Assembly: GCF_900002405.1 (NCBI RefSeq)
Contig: NZ_LK995527.1
Location: forward strand, 1 to 51,396
Direction: 5' to 3'
Origin: Actinomyces succiniciruminis
GTDB lineage: Bacteria > Actinomycetota > Actinomycetes > Actinomycetales > Actinomycetaceae
Length of the DNA stretch: 51,396 nucleotides
Part shown: positions 30,301 through 38,616 of the stretch, one piece after another
How the letters are laid out: each line of letters begins with the position of its first letter
Numbering within the stretch: position 1 is the first letter of the stretch
Translations under genes and position numbers: made by a program
Notes under the pieces: generated by a model
What the model was told of the DNA's origin: nothing
Databases searched by the model: none
The model's input: the letters and a program-made list of their open reading frames with translations, nothing else

Positions 30301-31053
30301 ATGACACGCCCAAGCCCACTCCCCCGCACACTCGTCCCCGCCCTGGCCCTGCTGCTGACCGGCACACTCGCACTGAGCGCCTGCGGCTCGGGCTCCGGCG
30401 GCGGCGCCGCATCCGAGGAGGCGTCCGCGCCGGCCACATCCGCCGAGTCGGCCGACAGCACTGCCTCCGCCGCGTCCACCGATGACGCCTCGGCACCGGA
30501 GTCTTCCGGTGCCTCGCAGGCGCCCACCAGTACCGGCTCGCTCACCCAGCAGGAGACCAACCCGTCCGGAGCGCCCGCCTGGGGCACCGGCGCCGACGGC
30601 CAGGCGGCGTCCGACGGCTCGGCACTGGTCATCTCCGACGTGCGCATCGGCTCCCACGACGATGAGGACTACTCCCGCTTCGTGGTCGAGTTCTCCGGTG
30701 AAGGCACGCCGGGCTGGTCGGCACAGTGGACCGATCAGGCTCACACCCAGGGCAAGGGCGACCCCATCACCGTGGAGGGCGACTTCACCCTGGTAGTCAT
30801 CGGCACCGGCGTGACCATGCCGATCAGCGAGGAGCAGCAGGCCGTGGCCTACACCGAGCCGGTGCGCTTCGACTTCGACGCCGTCGGGCGCGACGACGAC
30901 GAGGGCATTGAGGAGGCCTACCTGGATCTCGCCTTCGAAGACCAGTTCCAGGTGGTGCTCGGCACCGACTCGCAGCAGTTCCGGATCTTCACGCTCACCA
31001 ACCCCACCCGTCTGGTGATCGACGTCGCCGACGATGACGCCAACGACGACTGA
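30301..31053 (+). CDS. Lipoprotein with an AMIN-like domain
   Basis: Secreted lipoprotein of 250 aa. The signal peptide ends in lipobox LSAC, with the lipid-modified Cys28. Residues 30-95 are a Ser/Ala/Thr-rich linker. The C-terminal globular domain (about 100-245) contains ISDVRIGSHDDEDYSRFVVEF and ends LTNPTRLVIDVADD, the pattern of actinobacterial AMIN-like domains. Function is unknown; a cell-wall role is inference. AGGAG precedes ATG 30301, and upstream frames lack support. TATGAT at 30255-30260 is a likely -10. Confidence 0.82.
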   Translation: MTRPSPLPRTLVPALALLLTGTLALSACGSGSGGGAASEEASAPATSAESADSTASAASTDDASAPESSGASQAPTSTGSLTQQETNPSGAPAWGTGADGQAASDGSALVISDVRIGSHDDEDYSRFVVEFSGEGTPGWSAQWTDQAHTQGKGDPITVEGDFTLVVIGTGVTMPISEEQQAVAYTEPVRFDFDAVGRDDDEGIEEAYLDLAFEDQFQVVLGTDSQQFRIFTLTNPTRLVIDVADDDANDD

Positions 31054-31498
31054 CGACGGGCCCATACCGCTTCGACCTCTCGCGGCGGAGATCATCGTTC
31101 GCGGGGTGATTCGTCGTGGGGACGAGGTCCTCCTTGTCCAAAGCACGGTCGCTTCCTGGTGGTTCCTCCCCGGCGGGCACCTTGAGAGCGGCGAAAGCCT
31201 GTCGCAGTGCCTGGTGCGCGAGCTCATCGAGGAGGCTCAGTTGGAAGTCACCGATCTGCACGGGCTCGGTTTCATTGAGCATTCATACACAGACGACACC
31301 GGCAGCCATCATGAGGTGAACGTCTTGATCCAGGCTTCTCCACACGGCGAGGTCGGTGCCGTGGAGGATCATCTGACCTTCCGCTGGTTCCCGGTGTCCA
31401 TGCTCTCTACGCTCGATGTGCGCCCCGAGGGTGTCGCCGCAACACTGCAACGGGGTGGCCCAATCGGCCGGCTCGTGGTCGGCAATGAGGGCATATAG
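31034..31498 (+). CDS. NUDIX hydrolase
   Basis: Small pyrophosphohydrolase of 154 aa; the substrate cannot be told. The Nudix box GGHLESGESLSQCLVRELIEE is complete up to the last Gly, which is Ala here (EEAQLEV rather than EExGU). It overlaps the lipoprotein end by 20 bases, with no clear ribosome site. It has noticeably more A/T and less common codons than its neighbours, which suggests acquisition from outside or relaxed selection. The following 412 bp carry only repeats. Confidence 0.85.
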   Translation: MTPTTTDDGPIPLRPLAAEIIVRGVIRRGDEVLLVQSTVASWWFLPGGHLESGESLSQCLVRELIEEAQLEVTDLHGLGFIEHSYTDDTGSHHEVNVLIQASPHGEVGAVEDHLTFRWFPVSMLSTLDVRPEGVAATLQRGGPIGRLVVGNEGI

Positions 31499-31527
31499 CA
31501 CGAGCGTGTTCAGGCGCCACTCCCCCT

Positions 31528-31751
31528 GGTTCGCGGCGAACGACGGTTCATGAGTTGCGACGACGGTTCGTACCTTCGCATCAGGGTTCGTATGTTCTGG
31601 TCAGCGATTCGTACTTTCTTGTGACGGTTCGTACCCGTAGGTGCCGAACCGTCGTAAGGAGGTACGAACCGCCGACCGGAAAGTACGAACCGTCGTCGTT
31701 GGTGACGAACCGCCGTAGGAAATGGCGAGCTTCTACCGGAAGGCACGAACC
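31528..31751. repeat. Phased inverted cluster C (6 forward + 6 inverted motifs, 20-21-bp period)
   Basis: GGTTC within a CGACGGTTCGTACC-like motif begins at 31528, 31545, 31565, 31585, 31606 and 31626. One of these reads GATTC. The reverse complement GAACC begins at 31646, 31666, 31687, 31707, 31727 (degenerate, GAGCT) and 31747. Spacing is 20 or 21 bp except at the first copy. The 8-bp stretches between motifs vary. The layout equals cluster B (6175-6279), but the motif is different. Confidence 0.85.
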
Positions 31752-31830
31752 GTCGTCATCGACCGAAGAAGCCCGGACACGGGAACTCTGTTTTTGCGCA
31801 ACTGGGCAGACGGAGCCCTAAACCCGGTCA

Positions 31831-31902
31831 CGCCATTACGACCGATCTCAGCACGTAACTTCAACCGATCTCAGCACGTAACTTCCACCGAACTCGGCGA
31901 GA
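31831..31902 (-). repeat. Family A 23-bp tandem repeat array, copy 3
   Basis: Read on the minus strand: CCGAGTTCGGTGGAAGTTAC, then CTGAGATCGGTTGAAGTTAC, then a terminal CTGAGATCGGTCGTAATGGC. It begins about 9 nt after the gpsA stop and runs in the same direction as gpsA. Confidence 0.85.
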
Positions 31903-31910
31903 GGGGCGGC

Positions 31911-32942
31911 TCAGGTCAACGGTGCCGCGTTAACGCCCTCCGCCTTGCGAGGACGGGACAGCAGGGCGTCGTTGATCTCCTCCACGGTGGCGGTCCCCTC
32001 GACGACGGCGACCACCCCCGCGGTGATGGGCATGTCCACTCCGTGCGCGGCGGCCAGGTCGAGCACGGCGCGCGCGGACTTGGCGCCCTCGGCGACACCA
32101 CGCGAGGCGGCGGCGGCCTCCGCCACGCTCATGCCCTCACCCAGGCGCCGTCCGAAGGTCTGGTTGCGCGAAAGTGGCGAGGAGCAGGTGGCCACCAGGT
32201 CACCCATGCCGGCCAGCCCCGCGAAGGTCTCGGGGTTCGCCCCGAGCGCCAGCCCCAGCCGGGTGATCTCCACCAGTCCGCGGGTGATGATGGTGGCCTT
32301 GGAGTTGTCCCCGAAGCCGCGTCCGGCGGTGATGCCGACCGCCAGGGCGATCACGTTCTTGACTGCGCCGCACAGCTCCACACCGAGCACGTCGGTGTTG
32401 GTGTAGGGACGGAAGGTGCCGGTCGCGCACAGGGCGGCCACGCGCGCGGCCACCGCCTCGTCCTGCGCCGCCACCACGGTGGCGGTGGGCTGACCGGCGG
32501 CGATCTCATCGGCCAGGTTCGGGCCGGAGACCACGGCGATGCGCCGGGCGGGCAGGTCGAGCGCCTCGGCGATGACCTGGCTCATGCGCAAGCCCGTGCC
32601 GGCCTCCACCCCCTTCATCAGGGAGACGACGATGGCGTCGTCGTCCAGGGCGCCGCGCAGCGGGGCGAGCACGCCGCGTGCGGTCTGGGCGGGCACCACC
32701 ACGACGACGAGCCCCGCCCCGGCGACGGCCTCCCGGATGTCCGTGGTGGCGGTGACGGTCTCGGGCAGGGTGATGCCGGGCAGGTAGCGGTTGTTGGTGC
32801 CGGCGTTGATCTCGGCGGCGATCTCCGGGCGGCGCGCCCAGATGACGGTGGGGGTGCCGGCCTGGGCGAGCAGGCGGGCAAAGGTGGTGCCCCAGGCACC
32901 CGCGCCGATGACGGCGGCCTTGCCGACGACTGCCGGGCTCAT
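31911..32942 (-). CDS. gpsA: Glycerol-3-phosphate dehydrogenase [NAD(P)+]
   Basis: Reduces dihydroxyacetone phosphate to sn-glycerol-3-phosphate for phospholipid synthesis. The protein is 343 aa. The Rossmann loop is AVIGAGAWGTTFA, the catalytic Lys is in VELCGAVKNVIALAVG, and GLAGMGDLVATCSSPLSRN is the family signature. ATG 32942 overlaps the plsC stop by ATGA. The two form a glycerolipid operon in which GpsA makes the acyl acceptor and PlsC adds an acyl chain. Confidence 0.95.
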   Translation of the reverse strand: MSPAVVGKAAVIGAGAWGTTFARLLAQAGTPTVIWARRPEIAAEINAGTNNRYLPGITLPETVTATTDIREAVAGAGLVVVVVPAQTARGVLAPLRGALDDDAIVVSLMKGVEAGTGLRMSQVIAEALDLPARRIAVVSGPNLADEIAAGQPTATVVAAQDEAVAARVAALCATGTFRPYTNTDVLGVELCGAVKNVIALAVGITAGRGFGDNSKATIITRGLVEITRLGLALGANPETFAGLAGMGDLVATCSSPLSRNQTFGRRLGEGMSVAEAAAASRGVAEGAKSARAVLDLAAAHGVDMPITAGVVAVVEGTATVEEINDALLSRPRKAEGVNAAPLT

Positions 32943-33799
32943 GACTGCTGCTCCGGGGCGGTTTCGGGCTCGTCGTCGCCCTCGTCGTCACCCGGGTTGT
33001 CGGGCGGCGTGCCCGGCCCGGAGAGGTGCTCGTACTCCGACGGCGCCGGCGGGTCAGGCCGACGCACGCCGATGTTGCCCTTGCCCGGATCGCCGTCGTA
33101 CTTCATGTCGAAGGGGCGGGGCGCCTTCTCGCCGCGCAGTTGCTCCACCAGCTCGGTGATATGCCGCATGATCTCGGCGGTGGCGGCGCGCACTGCAGCG
33201 TGATCGGAGGTGTCCGTGCCGAATTCGGCCAGGTCGAAGGGCTTCCCGATCAGGACGTCCACGTCCTTGCGGGGGAAGGGGCGGAAACCGCTGCCGTAGG
33301 CGCCCAGCACGTTCTGGGCGCCCCACTGGCCGATGGGCAGCAGGGGCGCGCCGGTGCGCATGGCCAGGCGGGCGGCGCCGGTCTTGCCGGTCATGGGCCA
33401 CTGCAGCGGGTCACGGGACAGCGTGCCCTCGGGGAAGATCATGATCGGGTCGCCCGCGCGCAGACGCCGCTCGGCCTCCACCAGGGAATCGCCGGCGTGG
33501 GTGGAGCCGCGGTAGACGGGGATCTGACCACCGGCGCTGAAGACGTGGCCGAGGATGGGGATTTCGAACAGCTGGGACTTTGCCAGCGAGTAGATGGGCA
33601 CGTCCGCATCCACGAGCGCGCGCATGGCGGTGAGCGGGTCCAGGTTGGACAGGTGGTTGGCGACGGCGATGAAGCCGCCCTCGCGGGGAATGTTCTCCAC
33701 GCCGGTCACATGCTGCTTGGAGACCGCCTTGAGGAACGGAATGATCGCCCCCCTGGCCGCGAACCGGTAGAACGGGGTCATGCGTCGTGTGTTCGCCAC
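32939..33799 (-). CDS. plsC: 1-acyl-sn-glycerol-3-phosphate acyltransferase
   Basis: Membrane-associated acyltransferase that makes phosphatidic acid. The protein is 286 aa. The catalytic NHLSNLDP block (HX4D type: His at about 48, Asp at about 53) and the FPEGTLSRD block are present. The C-terminal 40 residues are acidic and disordered. GTG 33799 has no Shine-Dalgarno, but TAGAGT ends six bases before it (leaderless type). Confidence 0.92.
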   Translation of the reverse strand: MANTRRMTPFYRFAARGAIIPFLKAVSKQHVTGVENIPREGGFIAVANHLSNLDPLTAMRALVDADVPIYSLAKSQLFEIPILGHVFSAGGQIPVYRGSTHAGDSLVEAERRLRAGDPIMIFPEGTLSRDPLQWPMTGKTGAARLAMRTGAPLLPIGQWGAQNVLGAYGSGFRPFPRKDVDVLIGKPFDLAEFGTDTSDHAAVRAATAEIMRHITELVEQLRGEKAPRPFDMKYDGDPGKGNIGVRRPDPPAPSEYEHLSGPGTPPDNPGDDEGDDEPETAPEQQS

Positions 33800-33805
33800 A
33801 TCGGC

Positions 33806-33811
33806 ACTCTA
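33806..33811 (-). promoter_or_regulatory. -10 element (TAGAGT) for leaderless plsC
   Basis: The hexamer ends six bases before GTG 33799. Confidence 0.45.
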
Positions 33812-33923
33812 CCCACTGGCGTGCGCCGCGGGCGCGAAATGACCGCGGGCCGACCCGGGCGCGGGTATGCGGGCGGCCCGCCGGGACGCTCCGGCGCCGC
33901 GGGGCGACCGGCGCCGGACCAGG

Positions 33924-35246
33924 TCAGGCCAGGCGGGTGACGTTGGCGTCGAGCGCGGCGAGCTTGCTCATGAAGTGCTCGTACCCGCGGTCGATGAGGT
34001 TCACGCCCTCCACGCGGCTGGTGCCCTCCGCGGCGAGTGCGGCGATCAGGTGGGAGAAACCACCGCGCAGGTCGGGCACCACGATGTCGGCCCCGTGCAG
34101 GGGCGTGGGCCCGGAGATGACGGCGGAGTGGTAGAAGTTGCGCTGCCCGAAACGGCAGGCGGTACCGCCCAGGCACTCGCGGTACACCTGGATGGTGGCG
34201 CCCATCTTGCGCAGGGCGCCGGTGAAGCCGAAGCGGTTCTCGTACACGGTCTCGTGCACGATGGACAGCCCCTCCGCCTGGGTCAGGGCGACGACGAGCG
34301 GCTGCTGCCAGTCGGTCATGAAGCCGGGGTGAACGTTGGTCTCCACCACGATGCTCTTCAGGTCGCCGCCCGGGTGGTAGAAGCGGATGCCGTCGTCGCG
34401 CACGTCGAAGGCGCCGCCGACCTTGCGGAAGATGTTCAGGAAGGTGGTCATGTCGCTCTGGTGGGCGCCGTGGACGAACACGTCACCGTGGGTGGCCAGG
34501 GCGGCCGCAGCCCAGGAGGCGGTCTCGATGCGGTCGGGCAGGGCGCGGTGGTTGTAACCGACCAGCTCGTCCACGCCCTCGACGTGGATCGTGCGGTCGG
34601 TGTCCACGGAGATGATGGCCCCCATCTTCTGCAGCACGTCCACCAGGTCCATGATCTCCGGCTCGACGGCGGCGCCGCGCAGCTCCGTCAGGCCCTCGGC
34701 GCGCACGGCCGTGAGCAGCGTCTGCTCGGTGGCGCCGACGGACGGGTAGGGCAGCTCGATGACGGTGCCGTGCAGCCCATCGGGAGCGGTCAGGCGGATG
34801 CCCTGGGGCTGCTTGTCAACGATCGCGCCGAAGCTGCGCAGGATGTCCAGGTGGAAGTCGATGGGGCGGTCACCGATGCGGCAGCCGCCCAGGTCGGGGA
34901 TGAAGGCCTCACCGAGTCGGTGCAGCAGCGGCCCGCAGAACAGGATCGGGATGCGGGAGGAGCCGGCGTGGGCGTCGATGTCGGCCATGTGGGCGCTCTC
35001 GACGCTGGAGGGGTCCAGGCGCAGGATGCCCTCGGCCTGGTCGTAGTCGACGCTCACCCCGTGCAGGGACAGCAGCCCGGAGACGACGTCGACGTCGCGG
35101 ATGAGCGGCACGTTGTGCAGCACCGACGGCGTGGTGCCCAGGAGGGCGGCGACCATCGCCTTGGGGACGAGGTTCTTGGCGCCCCGGACGGTGATTTCAC
35201 CGTTGAGCGGGCGCCCGCCCTCGACCTGAAGCAGACCGTCGACCAT
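33924..35246 (-). CDS. murA: UDP-N-acetylglucosamine 1-carboxyvinyltransferase
   Basis: First committed step of peptidoglycan synthesis, transferring enolpyruvate from PEP to UDP-GlcNAc. The protein is 440 aa with an EPSP-synthase-like fold. RGAKN near the N-terminus carries the conserved Lys/Asn pair. The loop GGCRIGDRP keeps the catalytic Cys targeted by fosfomycin, unlike mycobacterial MurA, which has Asp. ATG 35246 has GGAGG at good spacing; the longer frame to 35300 is not supported. It probably has its own promoter (35324-35329). Confidence 0.95.
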   Translation of the reverse strand: MVDGLLQVEGGRPLNGEITVRGAKNLVPKAMVAALLGTTPSVLHNVPLIRDVDVVSGLLSLHGVSVDYDQAEGILRLDPSSVESAHMADIDAHAGSSRIPILFCGPLLHRLGEAFIPDLGGCRIGDRPIDFHLDILRSFGAIVDKQPQGIRLTAPDGLHGTVIELPYPSVGATEQTLLTAVRAEGLTELRGAAVEPEIMDLVDVLQKMGAIISVDTDRTIHVEGVDELVGYNHRALPDRIETASWAAAALATHGDVFVHGAHQSDMTTFLNIFRKVGGAFDVRDDGIRFYHPGGDLKSIVVETNVHPGFMTDWQQPLVVALTQAEGLSIVHETVYENRFGFTGALRKMGATIQVYRECLGGTACRFGQRNFYHSAVISGPTPLHGADIVVPDLRGGFSHLIAALAAEGTSRVEGVNLIDRGYEHFMSKLAALDANVTRLA

Positions 35247-35295
35247 GCGTACCTCCGAGTGTTCGCGTGAAGATCGGGCGCCGCGGGGATACGGC

Positions 35296-35329
35296 GTCAC
35301 CCGCGCCGGACGCGGGTGACCTCAGCATA
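35296..35329 (-). promoter_or_regulatory. Candidate murA promoter with hairpin at the 5' end of the leader
   Basis: On the minus strand TATGCT (35329-35324) is a good -10, and transcription would begin near 35317. A perfect 10-bp hairpin, GTCACCCGCG with CGCGGGTGAC (35296-35320, 5-nt loop), would then lie at the very start of the murA mRNA. It could stabilise the message or help end leuD transcription, but no T-run follows it. Confidence 0.4.
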
Positions 35330-35434
35330 GGCGGACCGGGCAGGAACGGAAGATGCCGCAGCCCGCTCACAGCGAACGGTGACGTGTCCTTCAACTCAGC
35401 GATGTGGCGATGTAGGACGGCGCAGCGGGAATAC

Positions 35435-36118
35435 TCAGGCTCCCGGGCGGAGGAAGGGGTAGCCGACCGGCACGGGCATATCCGCGGAGCGGGCAGGGAC
35501 CACCCGGGCGTCCGGCTCGTGGCGGGCCGGCAGGGTGCGCGGCTTGTAGGCGGGGCGGGCGTCCTCATAGGCGCGGATGGCGTCCTCGTGGGTGAGGGTC
35601 AGCGAGATGTCGTCCAGGCCCTCCATGAGAGTCCAGCGCACGTAGTCGTCGATCTGGAAGACGGTGCGGAAGGAGCCCGCCTCGACGGTGCGCTGCTCCA
35701 GGTCCACGGTGATCTCGGTGCCGGGCTCGGTCTCCAGGATCTTCCACAGCTGCTCGGCATCCTCCTGGCTGATGACGCCGGCCACCAGCCCCTGCTTGCC
35801 GGCGTTGCCGCGGAAGATGTCGGCGAAGCGGGGGGCGAGCACCACCTTGAAGCCGTAGTCCTTCAGCGCCCACACCGCGTGCTCGCGGGAGGAGCCGGTG
35901 CCGAAGTCGGGGCCGGCCACCAGCACGCTGGCGTGCTTGTAGGCGTCCTGGTTGAGGATGAAGTCGGCCTCATTCGCCCGCCAGGAGGCGAACAGGGCGT
36001 CCTCGAAGCCGGTGCGGGTGATGCGCTTGAGGTAGACGGCGGGGATGATCTGGTCGGTGTCGACGGCGCTGCGGCGCAGCGGGGCGCCGATGCCGGTGTG
36101 GCGGATGAACTTCTCCAT
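35435..36118 (-). CDS. leuD: 3-isopropylmalate dehydratase small subunit
   Basis: Partner of LeuC in leucine synthesis; it carries the swivelling substrate-binding domain. The protein is 227 aa. Motifs: [31 protein letters not shown] and [13 protein letters not shown]. The tail of about 30 residues is longer than in enterobacterial LeuD. It lies 43 bp after leuC in the same operon. Confidence 0.95.
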   Translation of the reverse strand: MEKFIRHTGIGAPLRRSAVDTDQIIPAVYLKRITRTGFEDALFASWRANEADFILNQDAYKHASVLVAGPDFGTGSSREHAVWALKDYGFKVVLAPRFADIFRGNAGKQGLVAGVISQEDAEQLWKILETEPGTEITVDLEQRTVEAGSFRTVFQIDDYVRWTLMEGLDDISLTLTHEDAIRAYEDARPAYKPRTLPARHEPDARVVPARSADMPVPVGYPFLRPGA

Positions 36119-36161
36119 GGGTGGCTTCCTTCTCGGGCTGGCGGCGGACGGCGCGGGCGAC

Positions 36162-37577
36162 TCAGGCGGCGAGCACCGGCAGGTCCGCGGGGGTGGACAA
36201 GGTGCCGCGCACGGCGGTGGCGGCGGCGACGACGGGCGAGACCAGGTGGGTGCGCCCGCCCTTGCCCTGCCGTCCCTCGAAGTTGCGGTTGGAGGTGGAG
36301 GCGGAGCGCTCCCCGGGCGAGAGCTGGTCGGGGTTCATGCCCAGGCACATGGAGCAGCCGGCGTTGCGCCACTCGGCGCCGAAGTCCTTGAACACCTGGT
36401 CCAGGCCCTCGGCCTCAGCCTGCAGGCGGATGCGGGCGGAGGCCGGCACCACCAGCATGCGCAGGCCGGGCGCCTTGGTGCGGCCCTTGATGACGGCGGC
36501 GGCGGCGCGCAGGTCCTCGATGCGACCGTTGGTGCACGAGCCCAGGAAGACGGTGTCGACCTTGATGTCGCGCAGCGGGGTGCCGGGCTTGAGATCCATG
36601 TACTCCAGGGCGCGCTCGGCGGCGCGGCGGCCGGTCTCGTCCGCGATGTCCTCGGGGTTGGGGACGGCGCCGGAGATGGGCAGGCCCTGTCCCGGGTTGG
36701 TGCCCCAGGTGACGTAGGGCTCGATGTCGGCGGCCTGCAGGACGACCTCGGTGTCGAAGACGGCGTCGTCGTCGGTGCGCAGCGAGCGCCAGTAGGCGAC
36801 GGCGTCATCCCAGTCCTTGCCCAGGGGGGCGTGCGGGCGACCCTCCAGGTAGGCGAAGGTGGTCTCGTCGGGGGCGATCATGCCGGCGCGGGCGCCGGCC
36901 TCGATGCTCATGTTGCAGATGGTCATGCGGGCCTCCATCGACAGCTGCTCGATGGCGCGGCCACGGTACTCGATGACGTGCCCCTGGGCGCCATTGGTGC
37001 CGATCTTGGCGATGATGGCCAGGATGATGTCCTTGGCGCCACTGCCTGCGGGCAGGTCGCCGTCGATGAGCACGCTCATGGTCTTGAAGGGCGCCACGGG
37101 CAGGGTCTGGGTGGCCAGCACGTGCTCGACCTGGCTGGTGCCGATGCCGAAGGCGAGCGCCCCGAAGGCACCGTGGGTGGAGGTGTGGGAGTCGCCGCAT
37201 ACAACGGTCATGCCCGGCTGGGTCAGGCCCAGCTGCGGGCCGACGGCGTGGACGATGCCCTGGTCGGCGTCGCCGAGGGAGTGCAGACGCACCCCGAACT
37301 CGGCGCAGTTGGCGCGCAGGGTCTCGATCTGGGTGCGGGAGGTGACGTCCGCGATGGGCAGGTCGATGTCGAGGGTGGGGGTGTTGTGGTCCTCGGTGGC
37401 CAGGGTCAGGTCGGGGCGGCGGACCTTGCGGCCGGCCAGGCGCAGTCCCTCGAAGGCCTGCGGGCTGGTGACCTCGTGGACGAGGTGCAGGTCAATGTAG
37501 AGCAGATCCGGGGCTCCGTCGGTGCCGGGGGCGACTACGTGGTCGCGCCACACCTTCTGTGCCAGGGTCATTCCCAT
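36162..37577 (-). CDS. leuC: 3-isopropylmalate dehydratase large subunit
   Basis: Aconitase-family [4Fe-4S] enzyme of leucine synthesis that isomerises 2- to 3-isopropylmalate. The protein is 471 aa. Motifs: [35 protein letters not shown], the cluster cysteines in [13 protein letters not shown] and [12 protein letters not shown], and [20 protein letters not shown] 37577 has AGGAAAGGAAG upstream. It lies divergent from the IclR-type regulator, which is the likely controller. A strong hairpin (37608-37653) is in its leader. Confidence 0.95.
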   Translation of the reverse strand: MGMTLAQKVWRDHVVAPGTDGAPDLLYIDLHLVHEVTSPQAFEGLRLAGRKVRRPDLTLATEDHNTPTLDIDLPIADVTSRTQIETLRANCAEFGVRLHSLGDADQGIVHAVGPQLGLTQPGMTVVCGDSHTSTHGAFGALAFGIGTSQVEHVLATQTLPVAPFKTMSVLIDGDLPAGSGAKDIILAIIAKIGTNGAQGHVIEYRGRAIEQLSMEARMTICNMSIEAGARAGMIAPDETTFAYLEGRPHAPLGKDWDDAVAYWRSLRTDDDAVFDTEVVLQAADIEPYVTWGTNPGQGLPISGAVPNPEDIADETGRRAAERALEYMDLKPGTPLRDIKVDTVFLGSCTNGRIEDLRAAAAVIKGRTKAPGLRMLVVPASARIRLQAEAEGLDQVFKDFGAEWRNAGCSMCLGMNPDQLSPGERSASTSNRNFEGRQGKGGRTHLVSPVVAAATAVRGTLSTPADLPVLAA

Positions 37578-37607
37578 CGCTGCACTTCCTTTCCTAAAGG
37601 GGCCGTT

Positions 37608-37658
37608 CGGCCCGGAGCCGCCCGCATTTGCGGAACCGGCAAACTCCGGGCCGTTTTT
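37608..37658 (+). terminator. Hairpin with T-run between leuC and its regulator gene
   Basis: CGGCCCGGAG (37608-37617) pairs perfectly with CTCCGGGCCG (37644-37653). The loop holds a second hairpin, CCGC-ATTT-GCGG. TTTTT follows on the plus strand, so it looks like an intrinsic terminator for plus-strand transcripts entering from leuC. On the minus strand the same hairpin sits in the leuC leader, about 30 bases before its start codon. Confidence 0.6.
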
Positions 37659-37709
37659 CTGACTCCACGCTACTTGAAGTCTCACCACTCGGAATGGCAG
37701 TATCAGATT

Positions 37710-38450
37710 ATGGACACTCTGGGTGACATCGAAAGCGGCAGCGGGGTTGGCGTCATCGACAAGGCCGCACTGGTCATGAGCGCCCTCGAGGCGGGCCCGG
37801 CCACGCTGGCGCAGCTGGTCACCACCACCCACCTCGCCCGTCCGACGGCGCATCGCATCGCCGTGGCACTGGAGTTCCACCGCCTGCTGGCTCGCGACGC
37901 CCAGGGCCGGTTCATTCTGGGACCGCGCCTGAACGAGCTCGCCTCCGCCGCCGGGGAGGACCACCTGCTGGCCGCCGCCGGCCCGGTGCTGGCGGCCCTG
38001 CGGGACAAGACGCACGAGTCCGCACAGCTGTACCGGCGTCAGGGGGACGTGCGCGTGTGCGTGGCCAACGCCGAGCGTCCCATCGGGTTGCGCGACTCGA
38101 TTCCGGTGGGGGCAACCATGTCCATGCAGGGCGGCTCCGGCGCGCAGGTGCTGCTGGCCTGGGAGGAGCCCGACCGGCTGCACCGCGGCCTGGTGGGCGC
38201 CCGCTTCAACGCCACCATGCTGTCCGCGGTTAGACGGCGCGGCTGGGCCCAGTCCGTCGGCGAGCGCGAGCCGGGGGTGGCCAGCGTGTCGGCGCCGGTG
38301 CGCGGTGCCAGCGGCAAGGTGGTAGCGGCCGTATCCATCTCGGGGCCGATCGAACGCATGGGCCGTCAGCCCGGGCGCGTGCACGGCCCGGTGGTGGCCG
38401 CCGCCGCGCGCCGCCTGTCGGAGGTTCTGCGCAACAACGACGAGGGCTGA
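37710..38450 (+). CDS. ndgR: IclR-family regulator, NdgR/LtbR-like
   Basis: Transcription regulator of 246 aa. A winged helix-turn-helix (about 10-75, [22 protein letters not shown]) is followed by an IclR effector domain (about 80-240). Being divergent from leuCD is the hallmark of NdgR in Streptomyces and LtbR in Corynebacterium, which regulate leuCD. Control of leuCD is therefore a firm inference. ATG 37710 has no good ribosome site; upstream frames read through the leuC leader and are not credible. A family A array follows the stop. Confidence 0.85.
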   Translation: MDTLGDIESGSGVGVIDKAALVMSALEAGPATLAQLVTTTHLARPTAHRIAVALEFHRLLARDAQGRFILGPRLNELASAAGEDHLLAAAGPVLAALRDKTHESAQLYRRQGDVRVCVANAERPIGLRDSIPVGATMSMQGGSGAQVLLAWEEPDRLHRGLVGARFNATMLSAVRRRGWAQSVGEREPGVASVSAPVRGASGKVVAAVSISGPIERMGRQPGRVHGPVVAAAARRLSEVLRNNDEG

Positions 38451-38480
38451 ACCTCTCCCCCCTCCCCTCCCACTTCCTCA

Positions 38481-38550
38481 CCGAGGTCGGTAGAAGCTAC
38501 GTACCCAGGTCGGTAGAAGTTACGTACCCAGGTCGGTCGATATGGTCGCC
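38481..38550 (+). repeat. Family A 23-bp tandem repeat array, copy 4
   Basis: Units start at 38481 (GAGGTCGGTAGAAGCTACGT), 38504 (CAGGTCGGTAGAAGTTACGT) and 38527 (terminal, CAGGTCGGTCGATATGGTC). It starts 30 nt after the regulator stop and has the same orientation as that gene. Confidence 0.85.
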
Positions 38551-38604
38551 GCCTCCGACGCCGATAATGTCCGCGCGCCCCTCGGCTGCCGCCCCGCTCA
38601 CCCG

Positions 38605-38610
38605 TACACT
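38605..38610 (+). promoter_or_regulatory. -10 element (TACACT) for leaderless pimB
   Basis: The hexamer ends six bases before ATG 38617; the spacer CGCCCC is not a ribosome site. Confidence 0.45.
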
Positions 38611-38616
38611 CGCCCC

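Larger units (their letters stand above)
31499..31910. other. Repeat-filled gap between the NUDIX gene and gpsA
   Basis: This 412-bp gap between convergent genes has no credible gene. It contains phased cluster C (31528-31751) and, next to the gpsA stop, a family A array (31831-31902). About 80 bp between them show nothing. Confidence 0.7.

Noticed and set aside
31528-31751. Phased cluster C as a CRISPR array
   Set aside because: The conserved motif is short, copies switch orientation halfway, spacers are about 8 bp, and there are no cas genes.
33924-35246. MurA with the fosfomycin-resistant Asp
   Set aside because: The loop reads GGCRIGDRP, so the catalytic Cys is present and the enzyme looks standard.
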